IMG/VR virus record: IMGVR_UViG_3300032401_001514
Location: 62,001 to 126,000 of that record
Strand: one strand, 5' to 3'
DNA from: a virus
DNA length: 64,000 bases
The position numbers and the translations under genes were made by a program. The notes beneath the pieces were generated by a model. The model searched no databases. It worked only from the letters and a program-made list of their open reading frames with translations, and was not told where the DNA came from. The stretch's first letter is position 1, and each line of letters begins with the position of its first letter. Of this stretch, positions 8,369 through 17,519 are shown piece by piece.

Positions 8369-9432
8369 AATTGGCTCTCAATGCTAGTAAGAATCTGTTT
8401 CCAACTTATATAAATTGATTCTTTTCTTAACACATTATAGTTGGCCATATTATTGCTAATTTCTTTTAAATTTACTGTGTTTAATAGGTGTTGCAAATGA
8501 GACTGGGAATCAAAATATTGAACATGTTTCATGTTTTCTGTATCATAAAAATCACAAGTATCTATCCACATATCTAAAATTTTTGGATTACGTAGACTGT
8601 TCGGATTATCTAAATCATCAGGCTCTTTAACTTTTTCAATTTTATAAAAAGTCAAGTCAGAAAACATTTTATTTTGACAGATAAGTTCTTTGGCATATTG
8701 TTTTGAAGGCATAAACAGCGGAACATTTGCTGTATATTGTTCGAATATAGACATACTGCCATTATGATAAGGCAGATGAATTATACCTTTGTAACTATAA
8801 AGATCTTTCCAATCGTATCTCCAAGAAGCATTTCTAACTGTGCCCAGCCCAACACATAAATTACCGGGCACTGTTATATCTGAGCGATCATGTATAACAT
8901 ATTTATTTTTTGTTCCTGTGTATTTGGCATTTGTGTACTCGCATAAATTTGGAATATGCATTCCTAAAATGCCATTCAAATAATGCGAATAATACTGATC
9001 TCCTTTGTTATTACAAACATAATATAGTTTACCTTCATTATGCTTTAGTTTTAAAAAATCATTTAATCTGTCTCTAATTGCTGGAGTAAAAGTATTTGGA
9101 TGGTCATATCTTACACAATTAACTATTATGATTGGCTTATTCCACCTTTCATAAAGCATAGCAAATTCTACTGGATAACACGCAATAAACCCGTCATATT
9201 TGCTAAGCTCGTCTTTATTCTGTTCATAAAACATATCACAGACTTCTTGGGTACAAACCCCTGAACAAGTTAACTGTGTGCCATTGCTAAGCATAATTTG
9301 GGACTTTGGTTTGTTCATAACCCAATGATGGCCAGATAAAGACCAATCATCAACTTCATGTCCTAAATTTTTGAAAATGTGAGCTATGTCAGAGATGACC
9401 GATACATGCTGATCTATATTGAAAAACTTCAT
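8365..9432 (-). CDS. putative GT-B glycosyltransferase
   Basis: A 355-residue protein, not clearly recognised. The middle has an SDITVPGNLCVGLG segment followed by IIHLPYHNGSMSIFEQYTAN and VPLFMPSKQYAK. That order, a hydrophobic strand then an S/E-containing loop and a P-x-F-x-P strand, is like the donor-binding C-terminal half of GT-B enzymes, and similar text occurs in phage sugar clusters. The N-terminal half, with CxxxVCTQEVC, has a Rossmann-like pattern. It overlaps the ColD-like gene by 4 bases and the methyltransferase gene by 4 bases. Function is inferred from pattern and context only. Confidence 0.5.
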   Translation of the reverse strand: MKFFNIDQHVSVISDIAHIFKNLGHEVDDWSLSGHHWVMNKPKSQIMLSNGTQLTCSGVCTQEVCDMFYEQNKDELSKYDGFIACYPVEFAMLYERWNKPIIIVNCVRYDHPNTFTPAIRDRLNDFLKLKHNEGKLYYVCNNKGDQYYSHYLNGILGMHIPNLCEYTNAKYTGTKNKYVIHDRSDITVPGNLCVGLGTVRNASWRYDWKDLYSYKGIIHLPYHNGSMSIFEQYTANVPLFMPSKQYAKELICQNKMFSDLTFYKIEKVKEPDDLDNPNSLRNPKILDMWIDTCDFYDTENMKHVQYFDSQSHLQHLLNTVNLKEISNNMANYNVLRKESIYISWKQILTSIESQL

Positions 9433-10088
9433 AACGCTTCTTTTAATGTAATATGTAGTACGCTTTCTTTATCAGTAAAATCATGCCACGTTATTTTTTC
9501 TACCTTTGGGTTTGATAGAATAAATTTTTCTATTTTATCAATAGCATATACATTATGATATAAATCTTCTTCTTCCCAATAGTTAATCTGATCTTCGCCA
9601 GCAGCCGTCCATGGCTTTTGTTTTAATGATTCTGGTAGTTCGTCATCATATAATGGAATAGAGCCAGGCTTTAAAAACCAAACTATAATTACTTCTTTTT
9701 TGCCGATTCTAATAAATTCATTTATTGCATTTTCATAATATGACAAATGCTCAACAACTTCCCTACAAAATACACACTCATATGCATTGTCCCCAATTGG
9801 CAAAGTGCAATCTAAATCAGCTTCAACCATATGAATGCCCTGTGAGGCATTAAAATCTATAAAGTATTTACAGCTGTCAGCCCCAGTATACTTTATATCA
9901 TAATTGTCATTATACTTATATCCATAATATTCTGTTGCGAAACCGCATCCGCAATCTAAAATGCTTTTATAGTTCTTTTTTATAACATGGTTTCTGCAAT
10001 AAACTTTATTTGGGTTATTAAAATCTTTAACCCACCCAAAAAAAGTTTCAAGATTATTTTTTACATTTTTATTCCACCAAGTTGTCAT
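9429..10088 (-). CDS. class I SAM-dependent methyltransferase
   Basis: A 219-residue protein. ILDCGCGFATEYYG (43-56) is motif I of class I methyltransferases, GADSC is the position-II acidic loop, and FCREVVEHLSYYENAINEF matches the motif IV region of the Methyltransf_11/25 group with a VVEHL signature. The acceptor cannot be deduced. Its place between a putative glycosyltransferase and the GT11 gene, with 4-base overlaps on both sides, suggests methylation of a sugar in the same glycan. Confidence 0.8.
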   Translation of the reverse strand: MTTWWNKNVKNNLETFFGWVKDFNNPNKVYCRNHVIKKNYKSILDCGCGFATEYYGYKYNDNYDIKYTGADSCKYFIDFNASQGIHMVEADLDCTLPIGDNAYECVFCREVVEHLSYYENAINEFIRIGKKEVIIVWFLKPGSIPLYDDELPESLKQKPWTAAGEDQINYWEEEDLYHNVYAIDKIEKFILSNPKVEKITWHDFTDKESVLHITLKEAL

Positions 10089-10816
10089 ATTTTATTCCAC
10101 GTAATAGGAGTTAAATTTTTTGTATTATGTTGTAATTTTGGCCCAAACCAATTTTTTGGCGCAATTATTTTTTTATTAGTGTTTTTGTTTAAATACGCCG
10201 CCCACCACGAATAACTACTATTAGCTATAATATTATTTTCGCACGACGACATTAAAGACATATCAATATGCGGCTCATTGCCTTCTATAAAAACAAATTT
10301 ATCGCCCTTGAATTTTTCTTTGCACCAATTTATATCATCAGAAAACACAAAATAACAATCAGATTTGATAATATTCATTGCTTCTTCATAATAACTTGTA
10401 TTTGCTAAATCTGTATAATAAGAATTGCCAAGTTTAGTATAATCACCTCTTCTTATATGCATAGAGGTAACGCCTGTATTTTCAGGAAAACATTGTTTAT
10501 ATTCAAACAATGTTTTTATTTCTTTTTCATATTCTTTAAAATATAATTCTGATTGATAATACCCAGATAAATTCAAATTTGGTTGATATGGAATTGTAGC
10601 ATAATGAAAAAATGGCTCGACATATGTTTTAGAATATTGTATGGTTTCTTTTGTGAATTTGTCATCGGGGATATTAAAATGCTCTCTGTCTTTCCAATTA
10701 TCAGGAAAAATATAATCATCATTATTTTTTAAAGCCGTAGCAATTGTCGCTGCCGCCTGAAAAAGACAATTTCCAGTCCTGCCACAATTTCCAAAATCTA
10801 AATATGTAACAACCAT
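10085..10816 (-). CDS. GT11 alpha-1,2-fucosyltransferase (or colitosyltransferase)
   Basis: A 243-residue enzyme with all GT11 landmarks: a GxGNxLFQ-type N-terminus (GRTGNCLFQAAA, 12-23), the GDP-binding HIRRGDY motif (120-126), FVFSDDINWCKEKF, and the C-terminal SYSWWAAYLN block. GT11 enzymes transfer L-fucose from GDP-fucose to the 2-position of galactose, producing the H-antigen disaccharide. The E. coli O55 member WbgN naturally uses GDP-colitose, which matters because a ColD-like enzyme is encoded nearby. Length is near the bacterial norm of 270-300. Start and the upstream stop share one base (TAATG), so translation is coupled to the GT2-GT6 gene. Confidence 0.9.
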   Translation of the reverse strand: MVVTYLDFGNCGRTGNCLFQAAATIATALKNNDDYIFPDNWKDREHFNIPDDKFTKETIQYSKTYVEPFFHYATIPYQPNLNLSGYYQSELYFKEYEKEIKTLFEYKQCFPENTGVTSMHIRRGDYTKLGNSYYTDLANTSYYEEAMNIIKSDCYFVFSDDINWCKEKFKGDKFVFIEGNEPHIDMSLMSSCENNIIANSSYSWWAAYLNKNTNKKIIAPKNWFGPKLQHNTKNLTPITWNKI

Positions 10817-13602
10817 TATGTTCTTATTTTTTCATGATGTTTTTCTAATAACAATATTATTGGATCGAAATTATCGCTTTTCCATAAATGTTTGAATTTT
10901 TCAATGTTTTGCGGGTAATGATAGCTTGGGCTTAATGATAAAGGAGCGTGATCTAAGAAATATCTATTTATAGCCGTTTCGTCATGCCATAATGGAATTA
11001 TACCGTTTTTAACATCTTGTTCTATTTTAGATGCGCACCACTCGGAAAGCTCTAAATATTTATCCTTTCTGCCACCGCTAAACCCGCCTCCATAATAATA
11101 AGTATATTTATCAGACGGTGTATATAAACAAGAGCTTGTATTTGTTTCAAATGTGCCGCCGCCATGATAATAACCACAATGTCTTACACCAACTAAATCA
11201 CCAAGAGTCTCACCAGAAACTCTATTTATAAACAGGCAGTCAGCATCAATATAGTACAAATAATCCATGTCATTAAATATTTCTTTATTTTCGCTGAAAT
11301 ATTTAAACCTATTCATACTAGCAAAAGGAAATGGAACATGCTCTATATGAACTTGTTTAACACTTCTTGTTGTTAATATATCTTGAGTTTCGTCAGAAAA
11401 TACAAAATATGACACCTCTGAGTCGGCATTATTGAAAAAATATCTATCGGCTGACGAAATCAACGGGGCAATAAAAGATTGATATTTTGATGTGCCTATA
11501 ATTATCAATCCAATTTTATGTTTAATTTCTTGTTTTTTATTTTCAACTGAGGTTTTGTTATATTTAGTTTTTCTTCTTATTAAACCATCCAAGCTAGCTT
11601 GTAACTGTTTATTAACTTTATGATCGTTTATTGGATTTTGAAGATTATAAGTATATAAAGCTTCGCTTATAAATTTCGAATGAATTCCAGACATTTCTAA
11701 CATTGGATACATAATGGCCAGATCCCATGTCATAGCGAAAAACTTTCCATCATTATTAATTAAGTCATTTTTATTTATCTTTTTAAATAACCAGGCATAG
11801 AAAGTTCTCAAATGTGAAGAACACCATGTAAAAGATCTATATGTATTTGATTGTGTAATTTTATCAGGAATTTGTTGTGATACGCCGAGCGCTCCATCTG
11901 GATAATTTTGATATTGCCCATAAGTTAACCATATGTCTTTGTTTTTATAAACATTATTTAAATAATTCAAGACATTTTCGTTTGATAACCAATCATCTCC
12001 ATCCAATGTTAAAATTATTTCATCATCAGCGCAACTATGTATTGCATTATACAAATTTTCTAAAGCGCCAAGACGATTTATATTTTTAACAATAATTGTT
12101 TTTATATTGCCTTTATATTTGTCTATAATTTCACGGGCTTTAATAAACGTTTTATCAGATGAACAATCGTCAATATATATAATTCTATAGTTTACGTAAT
12201 TTTGTTGTATTGCAGAACGTAAATTATTTTCCACCCATTGCTCATTATTATAACTAGGAATAACAATAACAAACTTTTTATCTTTACCAACAGATAAATT
12301 AATATTATCACTTAACGGCACGTTACTTAATGTATTTAATATAATCGGATTCTGTATTATATTATCTGTATTATAATTAAAATTAACTGGTTGATAAAAA
12401 AGTGCTGCATTTATTTTTGCTGTCGGTACTGCTGCTACCGCCGTTGCTGATGCGTTTTTTATACCATTTATTAATTTAATACGCTCAACAAATAATTCGC
12501 CAACTGAATTTGACCCTCTACTTATTTTTATTTTATAACTAGCTGCTGGACTTCCTGATTTAAGTTTAAAAAATAATTCAGATTTTTTTTGATGTGCTAA
12601 CAATGTTATAACACTTTTTATATTATTATCATCATCAATAATACTAACTTCTAATTTCCCATTCCCGTTTATTTTATTAGCAGTGATAACAACTACATAT
12701 TCAAAATCAGGCTGTATAGTTGTAATTGGTATGCAAAAAGAAGAGCCTCTTGGCATAATGATACCATTTGCCACATTAGATAATGATCCAACAACAGACC
12801 CGAAGGCGTTTATGTTTAAACCGCTTTGTGATGAATCGTACATAATAGATGATACAAATATATTGTTTGTTATTACTTGTGAAAATGTCTTATTTTTAAT
12901 TAATTCATTTGGCGACTTGTTAGAATTAATATCATAATTTGTTGTAATCGTTGGCGGAGACTCCATATTACGATACATTGGCTCAGAATGTATTTTATCT
13001 AAACTCGACAATTTAATATCAAGTATTTCACATGGTATCATAAATTTTATAAATCCGTCTTTATTAACAATTACATTAGGAGGCTGGGTAATTATAGATT
13101 CAATATTAGATGATTTTAAACTGCCTCCCTCTGATGCGAATAATTTGTTTTTTACTATCCTTACATTTTTACAAGGCTCACATTGTGCTATAATATTTCG
13201 CCAACTCATTGATTTAACCACTTCTTCATCTTGCATTATTTCTATATCCTCATTAGTTTCAATAATTATTCCAGATATTAATATCTTTCCAAATGTTCCA
13301 GGCTGTCGCATAATTTTAATTTTATCATATGATGTTGGAACTTGTATTGTTTCTTCATGCATTGAAGAAAACTTTGTATTAATATGAGATGATTCAGTTG
13401 CTATTATTATAGTGCCATTGCCAGATAAACGCCGTCCTTTAAAAGTAATACATTTTGCTATATTATTAAAATCCGAAAAATCAAAACTAACACTACCTGA
13501 TGGTTCTATTTCAATGGATCCATCAGATATATATCTACAAGAGCGTATAGAAGATACGTATTGTTTTAAATCATTGGCTGCTATTTCATATTTTTTATTC
13601 AT
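10816..13602 (-). CDS. three-part protein: unknown beta-rich N-terminus, GT2 and ABO-family GT6 glycosyltransferases
   Basis: A 928-residue protein. Residues 1 to about 430 are beta-strand-like with no recognised motif. A GT2 domain (about 435-680) begins KFVIVIPSYNN and carries DGDDW at 534-538 as its metal site. A GT6 domain (about 694-928) has IIIGTSKYQSF, the IDADCLF motif with D786 and D788 as DxD, YYYGGGFSGG at the donor-specificity loop, and WHDE at 872-875 followed by INRYFLDHAPLSLSPSY. GT6 includes the human A and B blood-group transferases, which add GalNAc or Gal to a fucosylated H acceptor. Most bacterial GT6 enzymes have NxN, so DxD is notable. The GT11 gene follows directly. A Gly triplet at the specificity loop is compatible with a bulky N-acetylated donor (inference). 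Confidence 0.88.
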   Translation of the reverse strand: MNKKYEIAANDLKQYVSSIRSCRYISDGSIEIEPSGSVSFDFSDFNNIAKCITFKGRRLSGNGTIIIATESSHINTKFSSMHEETIQVPTSYDKIKIMRQPGTFGKILISGIIIETNEDIEIMQDEEVVKSMSWRNIIAQCEPCKNVRIVKNKLFASEGGSLKSSNIESIITQPPNVIVNKDGFIKFMIPCEILDIKLSSLDKIHSEPMYRNMESPPTITTNYDINSNKSPNELIKNKTFSQVITNNIFVSSIMYDSSQSGLNINAFGSVVGSLSNVANGIIMPRGSSFCIPITTIQPDFEYVVVITANKINGNGKLEVSIIDDDNNIKSVITLLAHQKKSELFFKLKSGSPAASYKIKISRGSNSVGELFVERIKLINGIKNASATAVAAVPTAKINAALFYQPVNFNYNTDNIIQNPIILNTLSNVPLSDNINLSVGKDKKFVIVIPSYNNEQWVENNLRSAIQQNYVNYRIIYIDDCSSDKTFIKAREIIDKYKGNIKTIIVKNINRLGALENLYNAIHSCADDEIILTLDGDDWLSNENVLNYLNNVYKNKDIWLTYGQYQNYPDGALGVSQQIPDKITQSNTYRSFTWCSSHLRTFYAWLFKKINKNDLINNDGKFFAMTWDLAIMYPMLEMSGIHSKFISEALYTYNLQNPINDHKVNKQLQASLDGLIRRKTKYNKTSVENKKQEIKHKIGLIIIGTSKYQSFIAPLISSADRYFFNNADSEVSYFVFSDETQDILTTRSVKQVHIEHVPFPFASMNRFKYFSENKEIFNDMDYLYYIDADCLFINRVSGETLGDLVGVRHCGYYHGGGTFETNTSSCLYTPSDKYTYYYGGGFSGGRKDKYLELSEWCASKIEQDVKNGIIPLWHDETAINRYFLDHAPLSLSPSYHYPQNIEKFKHLWKSDNFDPIILLLEKHHEKIRT

Positions 13603-14348
13603 TCATCTTTGTATGGAATATATATTGATTTCTGTTTAGTCATGTAAAGCCTTGAATTTTCATAAAATTTTGGCAAATTTTCCTTATGATGCTTATTTTT
13701 AAACTCTCTGTACTCCCCTATATCATTTTCGCCTTCGCCAATATGCTTTCCCATCTCTTTTATGTATCCTAGTTGATGCCCTAATACCCTGGCGCGCATG
13801 CCAAAATCTGCGTCCTCATGTGCGTAGGTTTTATATTCAGTATTAAAGAACCCCAGCATCTTATGTAAACTCTTTGGGAAAACCATGCAGGCTGTCCCTA
13901 GATTGCCCTGTGGCTTTCTTTGGAATTCCTTGCCGCCCTCGGACACCAACCCATACGCAGAGCCCTCCATATTGACTCCTATCATCGCGTATTTGGGATT
14001 TGCTTTAAGAATAGCTATACATTCGTCAAGCCATCCATCCGGCACCAGAATATCATTATCAATCGTTGCGTACCAAGAAGTATCTAAATTATCAGCCAAT
14101 AATAATGCCTGGTTCCTACCAATAGCTATTCCTTTATTTTCATTATTATATTGGCATACAATTTTGCCACCATCATATTTATTAACTAATTCGGATAAAT
14201 ATTGTTTGGTATCATCGGTAGAACCATTATCAACAATAGCCAGGTTATAAGGTTGTTTTGTATTTATTAATATGTTATTTATTGTTTGTTTGGTAAGCTC
14301 TAATCTGTTATATGTTACCATCATTAATGTAGCAATATCTTCTTTCAT
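13599..14348 (-). CDS. GT2 family glycosyltransferase
   Basis: A 249-residue GT-A enzyme. MVTYNRLELTK at the N-terminus, IVDNGSTDDTKQYL, IGRNQALLLADN, the ATIDNDI metal site (DxD) and a C-terminal YAHEDADFGMRARVLG block are the classic order for inverting GT2 enzymes. There are no membrane segments, so it is cytoplasmic and probably uses a nucleotide sugar rather than acting as a synthase. It overlaps the GT2-GT6 gene downstream and the gene upstream by 4 bases each. Donor and acceptor unknown. Confidence 0.88.
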   Translation of the reverse strand: MKEDIATLMMVTYNRLELTKQTINNILINTKQPYNLAIVDNGSTDDTKQYLSELVNKYDGGKIVCQYNNENKGIAIGRNQALLLADNLDTSWYATIDNDILVPDGWLDECIAILKANPKYAMIGVNMEGSAYGLVSEGGKEFQRKPQGNLGTACMVFPKSLHKMLGFFNTEYKTYAHEDADFGMRARVLGHQLGYIKEMGKHIGEGENDIGEYREFKNKHHKENLPKFYENSRLYMTKQKSIYIPYKDE

Positions 14349-15319
14349 TTAATCTCCGAAAAAACAGATAATGGAGTTAACATACCTGGCTTAGCAATAA
14401 ACATTGGCGGACCATTATCGTCTTTAAAAACAAACTTCTTATTTTTGGTTAAACTAAATTCACCCTCTTGTTTCAAAGCTATTATTTTTGCCTTAGATAT
14501 CAGGAGTGACATCAGCAATATATCAATCTCGTTTGCCATTATTGCTTTTGCGAATGGTAATACGTACAAAATATAATCAAGCCTCATTGGTAATAGATGC
14601 AGCTTCATTCCATAATATTGAGATTCATTTTGCGTGCATATCACAAGCTCAATTCCAGATTGGTGCAACATCGCGGCTAATGATTTGACTTGCTGTGATG
14701 TCCATTCTAGACAATTGTTTTTGTGATTTGACCATCCAGTATGGCTTGGTACAATAAAAACAAATGGCTTATTTAAAAAAAACTTATCACGTTTGGCCCA
14801 GTTTTCAAATTCAGATATTGTTATTTTATTCCTCATTTTTGGAACGTAATTTGTGTTCCATTCAACTAATGAGTTCTCGAAAATTTGTTTAATAACAGCT
14901 CGTTGATCATGATATCCAAATTTGTTATAACAAGTAAACACAGATATATAATTATTAAGATAATTAAAAAATACAAATTTGTTTTTATCCATAAATAACG
15001 GAGTTGTATATTCTTTTAAAGTTTGTTCATTAATATTTGCATTTAATATATTTGCTAAACCATTTGAGCGAACTATATAATTAAAACGATTATCACCTAT
15101 CCAATGAAGTTTTTTATTTGGACTTAGATTGTTTATTGTTTCCAAAATCGTTAAAGACATAAATGATTCGAATAAGCCTCCGAACCCAGCTACTACAACT
15201 TCTTTGTTATCTAAAGCTTTGTTCCATGATACACCGTCTATTTTTGGAATTATATATCTGCCATTTTTAACGTGCCATGGAACAGATGGAGCAAATGGAA
15301 AATACTTAATCGATGACAT
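14345..15319 (-). CDS. GT9-like GT-B protein (putative glycosyltransferase)
   Basis: A 324-residue protein. After a PRxxGV-like lead, VVVAGFGGLFESFMSLTILETINNL (about 40-65) looks like the GGLGD-type opening of heptosyltransferases, followed by a Rossmann-like NKKLHWIGDN. The second half has FVFIVPSHTGWSNHKNNCLEW (about 186-206), similar to the strand and loop preceding donor binding in GT9, then IELVICTQNE. It overlaps a GT2 gene upstream by 14 bases and one downstream by 4. The fold call is by eye; no catalytic residue is identified. Confidence 0.5.
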   Translation of the reverse strand: MSSIKYFPFAPSVPWHVKNGRYIIPKIDGVSWNKALDNKEVVVAGFGGLFESFMSLTILETINNLSPNKKLHWIGDNRFNYIVRSNGLANILNANINEQTLKEYTTPLFMDKNKFVFFNYLNNYISVFTCYNKFGYHDQRAVIKQIFENSLVEWNTNYVPKMRNKITISEFENWAKRDKFFLNKPFVFIVPSHTGWSNHKNNCLEWTSQQVKSLAAMLHQSGIELVICTQNESQYYGMKLHLLPMRLDYILYVLPFAKAIMANEIDILLMSLLISKAKIIALKQEGEFSLTKNKKFVFKDDNGPPMFIAKPGMLTPLSVFSEIK

Positions 15320-16133
15320 TGTATTTTGGATTTTTAATATATGAATCGTGATCTATTTGATATAGAGGGCTTCCGTTTTTCCACCAACGCTTTTTAAAAC
15401 AACCAACGTTATGACTCATAAACATTTTATTAACAGGATTTAGTTTTAATGTAGCGCTTTCTTCATGAGTTATTTTTGTTTCGCCAGCGTAAACAATTTT
15501 CTCATCCTTACCTATACGTAAACACAGATCGATATCTTCAAAAGCCCAGTTTAAATCTTCGCACATGCCGCCAGCTCGTTTAAAACTAGAAACCTTCATT
15601 AAACATACAGCGGCAGTTACGGCCTGAAAATATCTGTCTGCATAAGAAGCTGCATCCGCTTCTTCATGACGCCTATAGTGCCATGGCATTTTACCATACT
15701 GATTGCTAAAAATTACTCCGGCATGTTGTAATTTATTATCATTATCCATAAGTTTAGCACCAACAACAGCTGCATTAGTTTTCTTCATTAAATTCCACAT
15801 TTTTAATAAAGATACTTCTTCGTTAAATATCACATCATTATTCAAAAGTAAAATTAAATCATCATCATTTGGATCAGCTTGTTTAAATAAATAATTAACA
15901 CATGTGGCAAAATTATCTCTATTATGACCTGCTTCATACAGATTTAATTCGGATTGTTCCCACAAAGGTGTTGATAATATTGCTTTAGTATTATCTTTTG
16001 ACCCATTATCTCTTACGTGCCATATAAAATCCATATCATTTTTAAGTTGGATAAAATTTTGTTTCAATCCATATTGTAACTTTTGTAATTTTTGCTCACC
16101 ATTCCAAGTTAATGTTAATGCATGTAATTTCAT
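15306..16133 (-). CDS. GT2 family glycosyltransferase (rhamnosyltransferase-like)
   Basis: A 275-residue GT-A enzyme. LTLTWNGEQKLQKL at the start, VRDNGSKDNTKAIL, LLLNNDVIF (the DxD-equivalent NND of rhamnosyltransferase-like GT2), AAVVGAKLMDNDNKLQHAGV, and FEDIDLCLR followed by a conserved THEES support the family. The hand-off from NND to FEDIDL is typical of enzymes extending O-antigen-like chains. It overlaps the small membrane protein gene upstream by 4 bases. Donor unknown. Confidence 0.87.
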   Translation of the reverse strand: MKLHALTLTWNGEQKLQKLQYGLKQNFIQLKNDMDFIWHVRDNGSKDNTKAILSTPLWEQSELNLYEAGHNRDNFATCVNYLFKQADPNDDDLILLLNNDVIFNEEVSLLKMWNLMKKTNAAVVGAKLMDNDNKLQHAGVIFSNQYGKMPWHYRRHEEADAASYADRYFQAVTAAVCLMKVSSFKRAGGMCEDLNWAFEDIDLCLRIGKDEKIVYAGETKITHEESATLKLNPVNKMFMSHNVGCFKKRWWKNGSPLYQIDHDSYIKNPKYNVID

Positions 16134-16327
16134 AATAGTTCCAGTAAATTTCTAACAACAAGGAATATAGCTATTGCACACCCAATTATTCCAGAACCAA
16201 ACATAATATGCAGTCCGTCATAAGTGCTAATGCTTGGACCTAATGATATCAAAAATCCTATTAATATCCCGTATAACGGATATAGAAAATAGGAAACAGA
16301 TTTTAAGAAGATGTCTTTGAAAGCCAT
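16130..16327 (-). CDS. small two-span membrane protein
   Basis: A 65-residue protein with two hydrophobic segments, YFLYPLYGILIGFLISLG (about 13-30) and MFGSGIIGCAIAIFLVV (about 42-58), joined by a short polar loop. It lies inside the glycan operon, overlapping a GT2 gene on each side by 25 and 4 bases. No family is recognised. It could anchor the glycosyltransferases to the inner membrane or be a flippase-like accessory; both are guesses from context. Confidence 0.6.
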   Translation of the reverse strand: MAFKDIFLKSVSYFLYPLYGILIGFLISLGPSISTYDGLHIMFGSGIIGCAIAIFLVVRNLLELL

Positions 16328-17037
16328 TTGTTTACAAAAATAGTTCGTGCATTTAAATATAGCTCGGATATATTTAATTTTTTACTGGTCATCTTGCCAA
16401 AATGAATTACCGGAACTGGAACAATTTGCGTTGGTATACCGGCGTCCCTGGCCCTGAATCCCAAATCCGTATCTTCAAAATAACAAAAAAATTCTTCGCT
16501 AAATATTTCATTATCAGAAATGTCTAGTTTCTTCCAAGTCTCTTTAGAAGCAGTAATACACCAACCAGACATATAAGAATTGCCATCTAAATTTGTATTT
16601 GCTTCTTTAACAAAATTTAAATTATTATCTAACTGTCCCATGGTCGGCCCAACAATAGCGCCGTAACCATTAATAATATCATTTTTAGCTGCTGCAATTA
16701 ATGGCTGTGTCCATGTTTTATAGTTGTCCTGCACTCTGACATCATTGTTTAAAAACATTGCATACTGGCCTTTTGATGCCTTAAAACCCTTATTGCAAGC
16801 TTTACCGAATCCTTCGTTGATTTCGTTTCTAATATAACGAAATCCACCAGGCAATATTGGTCCGCCAGAACCATCAAAAAACATTGTGGTTAACATCATT
16901 TCAGTATCATCAGTGCTGCCATTATCAACAATAATCACTTCGTGATCATCAGGTAATTCTGACAAATCTTTTAATGTAGCTTTGGTGAGGTTCCAGTTGT
17001 TAAAAACCGGTATTATAATACTTAATTTAATGGTCAT
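16303..17037 (-). CDS. GT2 family glycosyltransferase
   Basis: A 244-residue GT-A enzyme. IIPVFNNWNLTKATL, VIIVDNGSTDDTEMML, a GFGKACNKGFKASKG segment, MFLNNDVRVQDN (metal-binding NND) and FFCYFEDTDLGFRARDAG occur in the order expected for GT2 chain-extending enzymes. There is no membrane segment. Its C-terminus overlaps the small membrane protein gene by 25 bases and its start overlaps the zinc-finger gene upstream by 4 bases. Closely similar in layout to the two other GT2 genes here, so local duplication is possible. Confidence 0.88.
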   Translation of the reverse strand: MTIKLSIIIPVFNNWNLTKATLKDLSELPDDHEVIIVDNGSTDDTEMMLTTMFFDGSGGPILPGGFRYIRNEINEGFGKACNKGFKASKGQYAMFLNNDVRVQDNYKTWTQPLIAAAKNDIINGYGAIVGPTMGQLDNNLNFVKEANTNLDGNSYMSGWCITASKETWKKLDISDNEIFSEEFFCYFEDTDLGFRARDAGIPTQIVPVPVIHFGKMTSKKLNISELYLNARTIFVNKWLSKTSS

Positions 17038-17519
17038 TTTTGCTCTTTATTTTTAATAATCCATTCTTTCCAGCATTTATCGTTAGCATCTTTACAGAAG
17101 CCACTGATGTCATCCGCTATGTGTTTCTTACAATTCTTACATTTTGCAAACGAGGCGATCTCATTTAACTTTTCCATAATGAGTTTATCTTCTTCTTCAA
17201 GAATTGAAGCAGCCCCTGAGCTAGCTGCCGTTTCTTCATACATGGCATGCCGCTTAGACATTTTAATTCGTCTTGCGGCTCTTAACAACAATAAGCAACA
17301 AATTAAATCAAGCTCTTCCTCATGAGTTGGATAACCAGATGCTATTTTTGTAATGTTTAGATCAGCAAACATTGCAATTCTTTCCTCAATAGAAAGATAA
17401 GAATATGTATTACATTCGTCTAATTCATCAATTTTCTTTTGTATATATTTATTTAATCTATCACATTCGCTAGCAGCCTCAGCAAGAATGCCAATCTGTA
17501 CATTTATATCTTCTTTCAT
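17034..17519 (-). CDS. protein of unknown function with C-terminal zinc-ribbon-like cysteines
   Basis: A 161-residue protein, mostly helical and charged in its first two thirds. The C-terminus has four cysteines in the order CKNC then FCKDANDKC, consistent with a small zinc ribbon. No enzyme motif is visible. It sits between a GT2 gene and another unknown gene, with 4-base overlaps on both sides, so it is probably co-translated with the glycan enzymes. It may be an unrelated phage gene caught in the operon. Confidence 0.6.
   Translation of the reverse strand: MKEDINVQIGILAEAASECDRLNKYIQKKIDELDECNTYSYLSIEERIAMFADLNITKIASGYPTHEEELDLICCLLLLRAARRIKMSKRHAMYEETAASSGAASILEEEDKLIMEKLNEIASFAKCKNCKKHIADDISGFCKDANDKCWKEWIIKNKEQK

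Noticed and set aside
1-13602. Reading the DegT-fold enzyme as an ordinary sugar aminotransferase making perosamine
   Set aside because: The Schiff-base lysine is replaced by histidine, which abolishes normal transamination and is the known signature of 3-dehydratases.
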